Source: Mucilaginibacter sp. PAMC 26640 (GTDB lineage: Bacteria; Bacteroidota; Bacteroidia; Sphingobacteriales; Sphingobacteriaceae). Taken from it: a DNA stretch of 64,000 bases. Under the pieces are notes generated by a model, which was not told where the DNA came from, did no database searches, and saw nothing but the letters and a program-made list of their open reading frames with translations. Below, piece by piece: positions 16,636-25,764 of this stretch (within the stretch, counting starts at the first letter, position 1; every line of letters begins with the position of its first letter). A program made the position numbers and the translations under genes. The DNA is taken from contig CP014773.1 in the NCBI GenBank assembly GCA_001596135.1, positions 4,960,001 to 5,024,000 of the forward strand. The letters are read 5' to 3'.

Positions 16636-17553
16636 TCAGGACTTAGCTAATTCTTCAAATAATTGCTTTTGCTTTTCGGTCAATTGGGTTGGGATCTGCA
16701 CATTATACGTTAAATACAGATCGCCGAATTGGTTGTCCTTTTTGTAAAAAGGAACACCTTTACCTTTCAACTTAACCTTTGTGTTGTTCTGCGTACCCGG
16801 CGCAACTTTCAGTTTAACTTTACCGGTTAGCGTTTCGGCAGTTATTTCGCCACCCAGCACTGCTGTATACAAATCAAGGTTAATTATGCTGTTAAGATCA
16901 CCACCTGTGCGTTTAAAGTCGGGATCATCCGGTATCGTGAACTTAATGTAGAGATCACCTGCGGGCCCACCGTTAGTCCCGGCTGCGCCATGGCCTGCAA
17001 TTTTGATCGTCTGTCCGTTCTCTATCCCGGCAGGAATGGTTAGGCGGATGCTTTTTCCATTTACGGTAAGCGTTTGCTTTTTTGATGCTAATATATCACG
17101 CAGGCTCACCTGATAAGTGGCGTTCAGATCCTGCCCGCGATACCGCTGCGACTGCCTGCCGCCGCCGCTGCCACTTCCCGGCGGCCCTCCGCCAAACATC
17201 GAACCAAAGAATTCGGAAAAATCCCCGCCGCCACCGCCGAAATCGTATCCGCCAAAATCCTGCTGACCACCACCACTATAGGTGTTTTGCTGCCTTTGCT
17301 GCTGCTGGGCCTGCTCATAGGCTTCGCCATGCTGCCAGTTTTCTCCGTACTTATCATATTTCTTCCGTTTCTCGGGGTCGCTTAAAACCTCATTAGCTTC
17401 GTTAAGCTGCTGGAAGATCTTGTTGGATTCCGCATCATTCGGGTTCAGATCCGGATGATGCTTACGGGCAAGCTTGCGGTAAGCGCTTTTAATTTCTTTT
17501 TCCGAGGCTTTTTTATCTACCCCCAGTATTTTGTAATAATCTATAAAGGCCAT
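16636..17553 (-). CDS. cbpA: DnaJ-type co-chaperone CbpA
   Basis: 305 residues. A J-domain (1-70) contains the essential HPD motif (RKHHPDLNP). A Gly/Phe/Gln-rich linker follows (about 75-140, including several GGG and YDFGG runs), then the two beta-barrel C-terminal substrate-binding domains (about 145-300: LTIPAGIENGQTIKIAGHG, GDLYIKF). The zinc-finger of true DnaJ is absent, which makes this the CbpA class. It would work with DnaK. Operon with cbpM. Confidence 0.93.
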   Translation of the reverse strand: MAFIDYYKILGVDKKASEKEIKSAYRKLARKHHPDLNPNDAESNKIFQQLNEANEVLSDPEKRKKYDKYGENWQHGEAYEQAQQQQRQQNTYSGGGQQDFGGYDFGGGGGDFSEFFGSMFGGGPPGSGSGGGRQSQRYRGQDLNATYQVSLRDILASKKQTLTVNGKSIRLTIPAGIENGQTIKIAGHGAAGTNGGPAGDLYIKFTIPDDPDFKRTGGDLNSIINLDLYTAVLGGEITAETLTGKVKLKVAPGTQNNTKVKLKGKGVPFYKKDNQFGDLYLTYNVQIPTQLTEKQKQLFEELAKS

Positions 17554-17660
17554 AGCAAATTAAGGTTGTAAAATAGTAAACCTGCAAATTGCAGGTAAGT
17601 TTTAATTCCTGCAGCAAGTTACAGCAACATTATATAAATTACAGCCTGAATAAACTTAAT

Positions 17661-18749
17661 ATGACCACGATCACTAAAATTGCCGGAGATGACAGGACCA
17701 ACCCGACGGCCTACCTCAATGTACTGCGAATTTTCGCCTGCCTGATGGTGCTTACCGTACACAGCGGCGAATATTTCTACATTACTGCCGAAGGCGGCAT
17801 AGCGCCTGTTCATAATGTTTGGGTAAACCACTATGGCAGCCTGATGCGGGCCTGCGTACCGCTGTTTGTAATGATCTCGGGGTATTTGCTGCTACCCATT
17901 AAGGAATCGACATCCCAATTTTACAAAAAGCGCTTCTCAAGGCTGCTGATTCCTTTCTTGATCTGGTCATGTATATACGCCATCGTGCCTTACCTGCTGG
18001 GAACCGATACTGCCCAAAAAATGTGGACCAATATTGCAACCATCCCGGTTAACCTCGGCCCAAATGCCGGCCACCTTTGGTTTGTTTATATGCTGATAGG
18101 GATTTACCTTTTTATACCCGTTATATCGCCATGGGTTCAAACCGCGTCGCAAAACTTCAAGTTGTTCTTCCTGGCTATCTGGGTTTTCACTTTGTTTTTA
18201 CCCTATATCCGCACCGTTTACCCCGAGGTATTGGGGGAAGTTTTCTGGAACAAGTTTTCCAGTGTTCATTATTTTTCGGGCTATATCGGCTACCTGGTGC
18301 TGGGGCATTATATTAAAGCTTATGTACGTTGCTCGAAAGCAGCCATCATTATCACCGGCTTGTTGCTGGTGATAAGCGGATACCTGATTACACACGAGGT
18401 ATTCAAACACCAATGGCCAACAGCCAAAACTTTGCCGGAACTGGAACTATCCTGGGCATTCCCCACTATAAATGTGGCGCTGATGGCAACGGGGATGTTT
18501 CTGTTATTTAGTTTGATCAGGATAAAAAGTGCCCGGCTGGATAGGTTCCTTGCCAAATTCTCCGGACTTACTTATGGGATGTATCTGGCACATATCCTGG
18601 TATTGCAGCAGCTCTATGGCCCAATTAACAACTGGCTAAAAGCGCCCATGCTGGTCATCCCGGTATTGGCGCTGACTACGTTTATGGTCACTTATATCGG
18701 CATAAAGCTGCTATCGTACCTGCCGGGGAGCAAATACATGGTTGGCTAA
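17661..18749 (+). CDS. acyltransferase family 3 membrane protein
   Basis: About 362 residues from the ATG at 17661; the earlier in-frame start at 17589 only adds an unlikely leader. It has about ten predicted transmembrane helices and the family-3 motif region LNVLRIFACLMVLTVHSGEYF with the conserved catalytic-type His. Such enzymes O-acetylate or succinylate surface sugars, peptidoglycan or lipids at the inner membrane. The target is unknown. Its stop abuts the stop of the convergent DUF2490 gene with no spacer. A second member of the family is at 32059-33078. Confidence 0.88.
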   Translation: MTTITKIAGDDRTNPTAYLNVLRIFACLMVLTVHSGEYFYITAEGGIAPVHNVWVNHYGSLMRACVPLFVMISGYLLLPIKESTSQFYKKRFSRLLIPFLIWSCIYAIVPYLLGTDTAQKMWTNIATIPVNLGPNAGHLWFVYMLIGIYLFIPVISPWVQTASQNFKLFFLAIWVFTLFLPYIRTVYPEVLGEVFWNKFSSVHYFSGYIGYLVLGHYIKAYVRCSKAAIIITGLLLVISGYLITHEVFKHQWPTAKTLPELELSWAFPTINVALMATGMFLLFSLIRIKSARLDRFLAKFSGLTYGMYLAHILVLQQLYGPINNWLKAPMLVIPVLALTTFMVTYIGIKLLSYLPGSKYMVG

Positions 18750-19442
18750 CTAAAAACTGGTAGTAACCATCAACTGCCAAACATTTGTTTTGGCGCTGCC
18801 ATCAATCTCTTTTTGATACCAACACATATAGCCAAACTCGGTATCTATTTTCTTGCTCCACCGGTAACCAAGCGATATAAATGATCGGTTCTGATCAAAG
18901 AAACTGCCGTTTACTTTGCCCTTATTTTGCACGTTGAGGAAAATTTCGTTTTGGATGGCGGTGTACAATCCTTTCGTAAAACCGGTATCGGCAATTAAAG
19001 GGATTTGTGCGCTGATAAATCCCCGGGATCGCTGGGAGAAAGCAACCTCACCCTCTTCTTTTACAAATCGTTGTTCCTGGCGGAAGCGGGCACTCAACTC
19101 AACTTTCCCTGCCTTGAAATTATATAAATACTGCTGATAAGTACGGTTTTCGGCCGACTGGGTACGTTCGCCATCTTCATGCATCCAATCGCCCTTGTAG
19201 GCATACCCTAATGCTACAGCGTGTTTTTTATTGAAGTTATAGTTTAATGCGCTGCGTAATAACAAGGCCGAAAAATAATCGAAGCGGTCTGCAGACCGGA
19301 GCTGCACATCGGCCAGGATGTCAAATTTAGACGAGATCTTTTGGGTATGCGAAAGGAAAAACCAACCGGTGTTTTCCGTTTGTGCATACGCCTTCACCAC
19401 CAATATTGTAATTATGGCTATAGTTGATATAATTTTTTTCAT
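18750..19442 (-). CDS. DUF2490 family outer-membrane-type protein
   Basis: 230 residues with a signal peptide (1-20, ending AYAQ). The mature part alternates polar and hydrophobic residues in amphipathic strands (FDILADVQLRSADRFDYF, NYNFNKKHAVALGYAYKGDW, WQLMVTTSF) and ends in Phe, as expected for an outer-membrane beta-barrel. It matches the DUF2490 family, common in Bacteroidota, of unknown function. Convergent with the acyltransferase gene. Confidence 0.85.
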   Translation of the reverse strand: MKKIISTIAIITILVVKAYAQTENTGWFFLSHTQKISSKFDILADVQLRSADRFDYFSALLLRSALNYNFNKKHAVALGYAYKGDWMHEDGERTQSAENRTYQQYLYNFKAGKVELSARFRQEQRFVKEEGEVAFSQRSRGFISAQIPLIADTGFTKGLYTAIQNEIFLNVQNKGKVNGSFFDQNRSFISLGYRWSKKIDTEFGYMCWYQKEIDGSAKTNVWQLMVTTSF

Positions 19443-19522
19443 ACTAAAATTCCTCTAAATAACCATTGCACGTAAATGTTGTTGTACATTTTCGCATATA
19501 TTTAAACCATATTATTCAATAA

Positions 19523-19858
19523 ATGCAAGCCAAAGTTTTCCAGTCTTTTTCCGAAATCGATACCAAAGAAATTGCCCCTGGCTTTTTCTCCAAACTTATC
19601 CATACCGCCAACAACACAATCAACTTTATTGAGGTAAAGGCAGGTTGTTCTGTGCCGGACCATAGCCATATACATGAACAATGCTCTTTTGTAACCGAAG
19701 GGCAATTTCAGCTTACGGTAGATGGGCTGGCACAAGTGCTGGACGAGGGTATGTTTGCGGTGATTCCTTCAAACGTACGGCACAGCGGATTAGCAATTAC
19801 AGACTGCAAACTGATAGATGTTTTTAGCCCTGCTCGCGAAGATTATAAAATGTTATAG
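19523..19858 (+). CDS. small cupin domain protein
   Basis: 111 residues, a single cupin_2 domain. The metal-binding pattern is VPDHSHIHEQCSFVTEGQFQLTV (His-x-His and Glu), and the second motif has VIPSNVRHSGLAI. The role is unknown; it may be a small isomerase/dioxygenase-like protein or a sensor. The region before the ATG has no clear ribosome binding site. Confidence 0.85.
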   Translation: MQAKVFQSFSEIDTKEIAPGFFSKLIHTANNTINFIEVKAGCSVPDHSHIHEQCSFVTEGQFQLTVDGLAQVLDEGMFAVIPSNVRHSGLAITDCKLIDVFSPAREDYKML

Positions 19859-19877
19859 ACCCTACGGTCATAATTTA

Positions 19878-19885
19878 TAAGTTTG
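19878..19885 (+). promoter_or_regulatory. -7 promoter box before GNAT gene
   Basis: TAAGTTTG fits the TAnnTTTG consensus and ends 17 bases before the ATG at 19903, in the short gap after the cupin gene. It indicates independent transcription of the acetyltransferase. Confidence 0.45.
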
Positions 19886-19902
19886 CCGATTATAATTTGA
19901 TT

Positions 19903-20412
19903 ATGGCTATAACCCGTGCTACACTTGCTGATGTACCAGAACTTAATGCGTTGGTTAACGCGTCTTACCGCGGCGAAACATCACTAAAAGGATGGACCAC
20001 TGAGGCTAATTTGATAGACGGACAACGCATTGACCCAGCCAGCCTAACAGAGCAGATAAACGACCCAAACGCGGTTATACTCAAAAACACAAACGATGAA
20101 GGGCAGATCACCGGCTGCGTGTACCTGCAGGATCGCGGAGCGAAGCTTTACCTGGGCATGCTCACTGTTTCGCCCGCTTTACAGGCAAATGGTTTAGGCA
20201 AATTACTGTTAGCAGCGGCTGAGGATCATGCGCGCTCAACAGGTTGCAAACTAATCAGTATGACGGTTATCACAACGCGTTATGAGCTCCTTAATTATTA
20301 TGAGCGGCGTGGCTATCAAAAAACCGGCGAAGTTGTGCCTTTGCTGATCCCGGAAAAGTTTGGCATTCTAAAACAGCCACTAGATCTTTTTATATTGGAA
20401 AAGGCCATGTAG
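19903..20412 (+). CDS. GNAT family N-acetyltransferase
   Basis: 169 residues from ATG 19903 (a TTG two codons earlier is not needed). The acetyl-CoA binding motif A reads LGMLTVSPALQANGLGKLLLAAAEDHA, with Q-x-x-G-L-G-K, and motif B includes LLNYYERRGYQKTGE. The fold is complete and the substrate unknown. It has its own promoter box immediately upstream. Confidence 0.88.
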   Translation: MAITRATLADVPELNALVNASYRGETSLKGWTTEANLIDGQRIDPASLTEQINDPNAVILKNTNDEGQITGCVYLQDRGAKLYLGMLTVSPALQANGLGKLLLAAAEDHARSTGCKLISMTVITTRYELLNYYERRGYQKTGEVVPLLIPEKFGILKQPLDLFILEKAM

Positions 20413-20495
20413 ATTTAATTTCTTTTGCAATTTCTTTGCTTGACCATGCAACCCTACTTAAATAAAGTGCGTCATATAGCTTATAAGGCGCAAGT

Positions 20496-20855
20496 ATGGA
20501 GCACATCAACCCGCAATTGAAAGATTTTATTGTTGATTATTGCAACAAATACAAGGTGCAACCCATCGACGCTGAAAACCTGCATCCCTGCACCAGCATA
20601 GATCTCGACCTGGATATTGTCGATATTGAGATTGACCTCTTTATCGATGATTTTGCAGAACACTTTAAGATAGACGCATCCAAATTTACATGGTACAAAT
20701 ACGGTTATCCTACCGGTTCGGCAAAAGTAAATGTCCTTAAACTGCTTTTTGGTTATAGGCGCCGCTGGGTAAAAAAGCTCGCGGAGCGCTGGTACACCCC
20801 CAAACTACGTATCAGCACCTTACAACGAGCGCTGCAAACCGGCAAGTTGCTTTAA
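20496..20855 (+). CDS. DUF1493 family protein
   Basis: 119 residues, soluble, with an acidic N-terminal half (DLDLDIVDIEIDLFIDDFAEHF) that looks acyl-carrier-like in spacing, followed by a basic C-terminal half (FGYRRRWVKKLAERWYTP, RISTLQRAL). This two-part pattern is that of DUF1493, a small family of unknown function. No neighbour suggests a role. Confidence 0.75.
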   Translation: MEHINPQLKDFIVDYCNKYKVQPIDAENLHPCTSIDLDLDIVDIEIDLFIDDFAEHFKIDASKFTWYKYGYPTGSAKVNVLKLLFGYRRRWVKKLAERWYTPKLRISTLQRALQTGKLL

Positions 20856-20936
20856 AATTCAACGGTCTGCTTCGCTCTTCCCCTCTTCAATAAATTTGAC
20901 CGAATTTCCTGACCTGCTAATTGGTACACAGCCGGA

Positions 20937-21149
20937 CTAAGACTTTTTAGCGGTAGCCACAACTATTATCCCGCCAACTAATAAAATACCGCCTAAATAA
21001 GGCGGCCAGTTTACTGTTTTTTGTCGGTCGGCAGAGATTTGAATGGGTCCTGCATCTATAAGCTTTTCTTTCTTAGTATAGGTAAAGCCAGTCCATATCA
21101 ACATGGCGGCACCAACAACAATGAGTACTATTCCAATCGTTCTGTTCAT
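20937..21149 (-). CDS. small two-helix membrane protein
   Basis: 70 residues from the ATG whose complement ends at 21149; the longer frame to 21260 adds an unlikely leader. Two transmembrane helices (about 4-20 and 47-65: IGIVLIVVGAAMLIW and LGGILLVGGIIVVATA) flank a short polar loop with KEKLIDAGPIQI. It resembles small Bacteroidota membrane proteins often found with stress genes. Unknown function. Confidence 0.65.
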   Translation of the reverse strand: MNRTIGIVLIVVGAAMLIWTGFTYTKKEKLIDAGPIQISADRQKTVNWPPYLGGILLVGGIIVVATAKKS

Positions 21150-21360
21150 GATTTCTTTGCTTAAGTAATTAAGGAAAATAGCACTGATTGTGTGGATAAT
21201 AGCAGATAGTGTATAATTGTTTGCAAAGGCTGGTACATTGCCAAATGCAATGGAGCGCATGTCTGCGACAGGACAAGAAATCTATGCGCTTGAATGAAAG
21301 CATGGTTATCCCTTTTATTGAAATGCGGGCATTGCTTTATAAAACTGGGCTGGCTGCGTT

Positions 21361-21591
21361 TTAATTTCGTCCCATCATTTTGAGGTCGTAATCATTCTCG
21401 TAGAGTACGGTGTTGTGAATGTTCCAGTCCTCTATATCAATTATGCCGGCTACCGTTCTGTAGTGCAGTTCATCATTAGGGCACCTCACTTCGTAGCCCT
21501 GCAGCCCTGCATGGGCAATGATAGGGCGCGCGCCACACTCCCGGCAAAGCTTACAATAAATAGACTTGGGAATGTTTACGTAACCCCTCAT
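21361..21591 (-). CDS. small cysteine-containing hypothetical protein
   Basis: 76 residues with a possible zinc ribbon: YCKLCRECGARPIIAHAG in the first half and VRCPNDELHYRTVAG after it. The four Cys plus a nearby His could bind one zinc ion. The rest is acidic. I do not recognise a named family, but similar short proteins with this ribbon occur in the phylum, as I recall. No operon partner. Confidence 0.5.
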   Translation of the reverse strand: MRGYVNIPKSIYCKLCRECGARPIIAHAGLQGYEVRCPNDELHYRTVAGIIDIEDWNIHNTVLYENDYDLKMMGRN

Positions 21592-21650
21592 ACAGGGTAT
21601 ACGTATAGCCTCGGAAGATGGTTATAAAAATTTCGAATAAATTAAAAAAT

Positions 21651-22124
21651 TTATTTCGCGTCGTTTATCTCAATAAGGTAACCGTCCGGATCGTTGATGT
21701 AAACCTGGTTAACGCCATCTACCCGGCGTTCTACTTTGCCGGTTTCACCCTTCCAGTTACTGTAAGGGATATTCATGGTATTCAGCCTGTCAATAAATGC
21801 GGCAATTGCCGGTACGCTAAAGCATAAATGCACCCCGCGTGGGTAATCGGCCTTTGGGCAATTACCCTGGATAATGTGCATTTGCAACTTCGGGCCAATG
21901 CTGTACCACGTATGTACGGTATCTTTAAAAGGGTTAGGAATAATTTTGAGCTGTAAAACACCTGTGTAAAATTTGTTGCTCACTTTAAGGTTAGCCGAGC
22001 ATAGCGCAGCATGGTCAAAAGTGGCTTGTGCCGAAGCAGTAAAGGGCAGGGCGAACAGTATACCAAGGACAAGAACTTTAAAAGAATTTGCTCTTAGTGA
22101 TTTAACGGAAGCAATTGAAGGCAT
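21651..22124 (-). CDS. secreted VOC (glyoxalase-fold) family protein
   Basis: 157 residues with an N-terminal signal peptide (about 1-32, ending TASAQ), unusual for a VOC protein. The domain has the paired beta-alpha-beta units (FDHAALCSANLKVSNKFYTGVLQL; then RRVDGVNQVYINDPDGYLIEIN) with His and Glu positions of the metal site (DHAAL, GVHLCF, IEIN). Probably periplasmic. The substrate is unknown; glyoxalase or bleomycin-resistance-type labels are generic. Confidence 0.82.
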   Translation of the reverse strand: MPSIASVKSLRANSFKVLVLGILFALPFTASAQATFDHAALCSANLKVSNKFYTGVLQLKIIPNPFKDTVHTWYSIGPKLQMHIIQGNCPKADYPRGVHLCFSVPAIAAFIDRLNTMNIPYSNWKGETGKVERRVDGVNQVYINDPDGYLIEINDAK

Positions 22125-22399
22125 GTTATATTTGGTTTATGCTGATAAATATACAAGCGCATTATCCTATCTCCTAATTTTTGTTGTAACAAATAAATGT
22201 GACAAGAATAATTTAATGTTTCCGGAAGACTGACTGGATAACTATTCATTCTACATTACAAACGTTTCAAACCGTGTTGATGCCCCGGGATGAGGGTCCT
22301 TTGTAACGATTATGTGATGGGCCATGCTTCAGACTAAACCTTGCCACTGCCGATGAGTTTAACTTATACAACAACAGAAATTAACTAAAATATATAGTT

Positions 22400-22603
22400 A
22401 TGAAAAACGACATCAAAAAATTATTAGCACTGCTTTTATTAGGCACTGCAGCAATATCGGGTTGTGCCATAGATAACGGCAGGTATCACAGGAATGACCG
22501 TCATGGCAGAGACCGCAATCATTATCACGATAGCACCCACGGCGGTTATAACAATGGTTACAATGATCGTGATCGTGACAATGGTTATTACAACAACCAC
22601 TAA
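22400..22603 (+). CDS. small His/Asn/Asp-rich lipoprotein
   Basis: 67 residues. A signal peptide with lipobox A-I-S-G-C (Cys22) is followed by a mature region made mostly of His, Asn, Asp, Arg, Tyr and Gly (HRNDRHGRDRNHYHD, NNGYNDRDRDNGYYNN). The low-complexity His-rich tail could bind metal, but this is inference. It is followed after about 50 bases by another small secreted protein, likely co-transcribed. Confidence 0.7.
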   Translation: MKNDIKKLLALLLLGTAAISGCAIDNGRYHRNDRHGRDRNHYHDSTHGGYNNGYNDRDRDNGYYNNH

Positions 22604-22654
22604 AGCAACATTAATAAAACCTACTCATAAATTGTATCATTTAAAATAAACATC

Positions 22655-22930
22655 ATGAAATATCTTAAAGTATTAGCCATTGCATTAATAACCATGTTTG
22701 CCGTTGAAGGCGCAAAAGCACAGGTAGTGGTTCGTGCCCGTGTAGGTGCACCCGTTAGAAGCCGTACCGTAGTAGTAAACAGGCCTGTATATCGTCGTAC
22801 GATGGTAACACGCCCTGTTGTTTACCATCGCCCTTATCGCCGCACGGTAGTGGTTGCACGCCCGGCGTATCGCCGGTCAGTAGTATATCGCCACCCTCGC
22901 GCCAGACGGGTAGTTGTTAGACGCTACTAA
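22655..22930 (+). CDS. small secreted Arg/Val-rich protein
   Basis: 91 residues with a signal peptide (1-22, ending AKAQ). The mature protein is extremely basic and made of Val, Arg, Tyr, Pro and His repeats (VVVNRPVYRRTMV, RPVVYHRPYRRTVVV, RRVVVRRY). It resembles the 15915-16235 product. A strong terminator follows at 22948. Function unknown; the low complexity suggests an envelope or nucleic-acid-binding role. Confidence 0.7.
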   Translation: MKYLKVLAIALITMFAVEGAKAQVVVRARVGAPVRSRTVVVNRPVYRRTMVTRPVVYHRPYRRTVVVARPAYRRSVVYRHPRARRVVVRRY

Positions 22931-22947
22931 TCATTTAATACATCATG

Positions 22948-22982
22948 AAAAACGCCTTCCGGATAACCCGGAAGGCGTTTTT
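22948..22982 (+). terminator. strong bidirectional intrinsic terminator
   Basis: A perfect 15-bp inverted repeat (AAAAACGCCTTCCGG paired with its complement) around a five-base ATAAC loop, with A and T runs at the outer ends. It serves the small secreted protein upstream and the convergent GH16 gene. Confidence 0.88.
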
Positions 22983-23007
22983 ACTTTCTATCTGATCCAT
23001 CTCAATT

Positions 23008-23865
23008 TTATGGCTTAGCAGCATTAGTTAACAGCACCCAATCTACATATACCAGTGCTTTGCCTGCTTTAATTTTATTTACTGATGACTGGGACAGACC
23101 AAAATAGGGTTTGGTAACTTTATTAACGCCATTAGGGTAGCCACCGCCAATTGCGAAGTTTATAATAAGAAATTTGGGGTTATCAAATGCCCAACGGCCA
23201 TACTTTTCAACCTTTGCTTTGGTTACGATGTAAGTTATGCGGCCATCAACCTTAAATACTATTTTACCGGCAGTCCAATCTGCGCTGTAAACATGCCACT
23301 GGGTAACATCAAAACCTTTTGGGAAATGCGCGCGGTAAGCCAGCGGTGTGTTGCCGAAATAGCCGGGGCCATGCAATGCGTTGCTCGTCCAGCTGCTATC
23401 GCCAACGGTTTCCATCACATCTATTTCCCCGCAATCCGGCCAGTTGCCATTACCCAAGGCCCAAAACGCCGGCCACAAGCCAGCGCCGGCAGTCATCTTC
23501 ATCCTTGCTGAAAAGCTGCCGTAGGTAAACATCATTTTATCCCGGGTATTGATCCTGCCCGATACAAAATCATATTTTTTTTGCTCTTTAGAAGTGTGCC
23601 CCGGCTTATAAACCGCCTTTAAAACCAAGGCTCCATTATGGGCCCCTTCAGTTTTGCCGCCAACCACATACAAGGTAGCGGCAGAATCTATATAGGCCTG
23701 CTGCTCATCATTAACAGTGTTACCGGTAACTTCCACGTTCCACTTGCCGCGGTTGAGCTTTCCGGAACCAAAGTCGTCGAAAAATACAGTATCGCGTTTG
23801 GCATGCTGCGCAAAAGCAGCAGTAGACAAGGTAACGGCAAATAAAGTGATCAGTGATTTTTTCAT
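23008..23865 (-). CDS. glycoside hydrolase family 16 (beta-glucanase)
   Basis: 285 residues from the ATG whose complement ends at 23865, giving a normal signal peptide (MKKSLITLF to AFAQ); a further upstream start is unlikely. GH16 features: FFDDFGSGKLNRGKWNVEV, SFSARMKMTAGAGLWPAFWALG, and the catalytic GEIDVMETVG (E-x-D-x-x-E), then WHVYSADWTAGKIVFKVDGR. It would cleave beta-1,3 or mixed-link glucans outside the cell (laminarinase/lichenase type). No SusCD pair is nearby. Confidence 0.92.
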   Translation of the reverse strand: MKKSLITLFAVTLSTAAFAQHAKRDTVFFDDFGSGKLNRGKWNVEVTGNTVNDEQQAYIDSAATLYVVGGKTEGAHNGALVLKAVYKPGHTSKEQKKYDFVSGRINTRDKMMFTYGSFSARMKMTAGAGLWPAFWALGNGNWPDCGEIDVMETVGDSSWTSNALHGPGYFGNTPLAYRAHFPKGFDVTQWHVYSADWTAGKIVFKVDGRITYIVTKAKVEKYGRWAFDNPKFLIINFAIGGGYPNGVNKVTKPYFGLSQSSVNKIKAGKALVYVDWVLLTNAAKP

Positions 23866-24087
23866 TGATTTTATAAGATGGCTAATTTTCTGATTATTAA
23901 GGAACTTGTCAATGGTAGCGCAACATATAATGAGCGCGTATACAAAGATCACAAACGTTTTAAATTTTCAAATAAGAATATATTTTGTGATCTCTGGCTG
24001 GCACCCTGCCGAAATCCCGTACACTCCAAACATTTTTTCCCAAATAACCTTTAACCTTTATCTTGCTAACTTAGCCACACAAACTCT

Positions 24088-25398
24088 ATGCATAAAGGCG
24101 GTTTTTTAAATGTGTTCATCTATATCACGGGTATAACCCTGCTGATGGATTGGTATGTGTTGTCCGGGCTGAGCAGCTTAACAAAAAGATGGGCATCGCG
24201 GCCTTTGCGGCTGGCGGTGCTTTGGGGCTACGGCCTTATTTCAATCGGTGTAACTATAGTCTTCATGGCCGGTTTTGGCAGCTACAATACCGACAAGGGG
24301 ATGACACCCTTTCCCGAATGGCGATTGAGCTTGCTGCTCACTTTGTTTGTTACCAAGCTCATCTTTGTCATCGTGCTTTCACTGGGCGATCTTGGGCGCT
24401 TCGCTTATGGTGTTGGTAATAAGTCCATCAATGATCAAACAGGCAACAAGCCGTTTTTTCCTGAGCGCCGCAAATTTATTGTGCAAATAGCCCTGTTTTT
24501 GGCCGCTGTGCCATTCAGCGGATTCATCTATGCCATGTTTCGCGGTAAATATGATTACAAGGTACACCGGGAAACAATTTATTATGATGAATTGCCGGAG
24601 GCTTTTGACGGCTTCACTATTACACAATTATCAGATATTCATTCAGGGAGTTTTGATAATACCAAGGCCATGCAGCGCGGTATCGACCTGGCTAACGCGC
24701 AGAAGTCCGATCTCTTCGTTTTCACCGGCGACCTGGTAAATAATGCCGCCTGGGAAATAGAACAATACATTGATAGGTTTGGTCAACTCAAAGCCCCTTA
24801 CGGCCAGTATTCCATACTCGGCAACCACGATTATGGCGACTATGTTACCTGGAACAGCGATGCAGAGAAGGAAGCCAATTTGGCTAAATTAAAAAAACAC
24901 CACGCTGATTTAGGTTACCGGTTGTTGCTGGATGAAAATGTGGTGATAGAAAAAGGCGGCCAAAAGCTCTCACTCATCGGCGTAGAAAACTGGGGCCGCA
25001 AGTTTGTACAAAAAGGCGATTTAGATAAAGCGTTGAAGGGAGCTGATCCAAATGCATTCAAAATCCTGCTCTCTCATGATCCTACGCATTGGGAGGACAA
25101 GGTTCGCTATCATCCAACAGATATTCATCTCACACTATCGGGACATACACATGGTGCGCAGTTCGGCGTGGAGACAGCCGGCTTAAAATGGAGCCCTGTT
25201 AAATATACTTACCTGGATTGGGCGGGCCTCATCAACCAAAAGAACCGATACTTATATGTTAACCGGGGATTTGGCTTTTTAGCTTTTTCCGGAAGGCTGG
25301 GTATTTGGCCCGAGGTTACGGTGATAACGTTGAAAGCCAAATCTAAATCATCTTCAAAGGGAAAGGTTAAAAATCAGCAACACCAATCTTTTGTTTAG
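24088..25398 (+). CDS. membrane metallophosphoesterase
   Basis: 436 residues. Four N-terminal transmembrane helices (about 5-140) precede a calcineurin-type phosphoesterase domain that contains every metal motif: LSDIHSGSFDN (about residue 179), FTGDLVNN, LGNHDYGD and LSGHTHGAQFG. It resembles YkuE/YaeI-type enzymes, which act on UDP-diacylglucosamine or related lipids, though the true substrate is uncertain. A small gene follows 48 bases later. Confidence 0.88.
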   Translation: MHKGGFLNVFIYITGITLLMDWYVLSGLSSLTKRWASRPLRLAVLWGYGLISIGVTIVFMAGFGSYNTDKGMTPFPEWRLSLLLTLFVTKLIFVIVLSLGDLGRFAYGVGNKSINDQTGNKPFFPERRKFIVQIALFLAAVPFSGFIYAMFRGKYDYKVHRETIYYDELPEAFDGFTITQLSDIHSGSFDNTKAMQRGIDLANAQKSDLFVFTGDLVNNAAWEIEQYIDRFGQLKAPYGQYSILGNHDYGDYVTWNSDAEKEANLAKLKKHHADLGYRLLLDENVVIEKGGQKLSLIGVENWGRKFVQKGDLDKALKGADPNAFKILLSHDPTHWEDKVRYHPTDIHLTLSGHTHGAQFGVETAGLKWSPVKYTYLDWAGLINQKNRYLYVNRGFGFLAFSGRLGIWPEVTVITLKAKSKSSSKGKVKNQQHQSFV

Positions 25399-25446
25399 GG
25401 TTTGAGATCAGCCAAACAAATACCCCTGCTCAATCCTTAATAAAAC

Positions 25447-25656
25447 ATGGAAAAGAAAAAAATCGGTACCGGAAATTCAACTGCTGCGCGTAGGAATGAT
25501 CAGGGCTTTGTAGAAACCATGAAGCCGTTCGTTCATTTCGGCGTTAAAGCTATGGCTGTGATTGGTAGTGCCCTTGTAACTATTGTACGCAATATCCCCA
25601 AGCCAGAAGCGGAAAAGCCTAAAGCCAGTAAGGATAGAAGAATTATAAAGATATAG
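25447..25656 (+). CDS. small hypothetical protein
   Basis: 69 residues, basic ends with a short amphipathic centre (MKPFVHFGVKAMAVIGSALVTIVRN) that could lie on or cross a membrane. No recognised family. It is downstream of the metallophosphoesterase on the same strand and may share its transcript. Confidence 0.5.
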   Translation: MEKKKIGTGNSTAARRNDQGFVETMKPFVHFGVKAMAVIGSALVTIVRNIPKPEAEKPKASKDRRIIKI

Positions 25657-25764
25657 TAATTTTAAGTTAAGCCTCCCAATTAGGATGCAGCCGCCAAACT
25701 CCCTGTAAAAGCCGGGAGGATGCATTCGTTACGCTTTTCGGACTGACGGAATTTCAGGCTAAGC

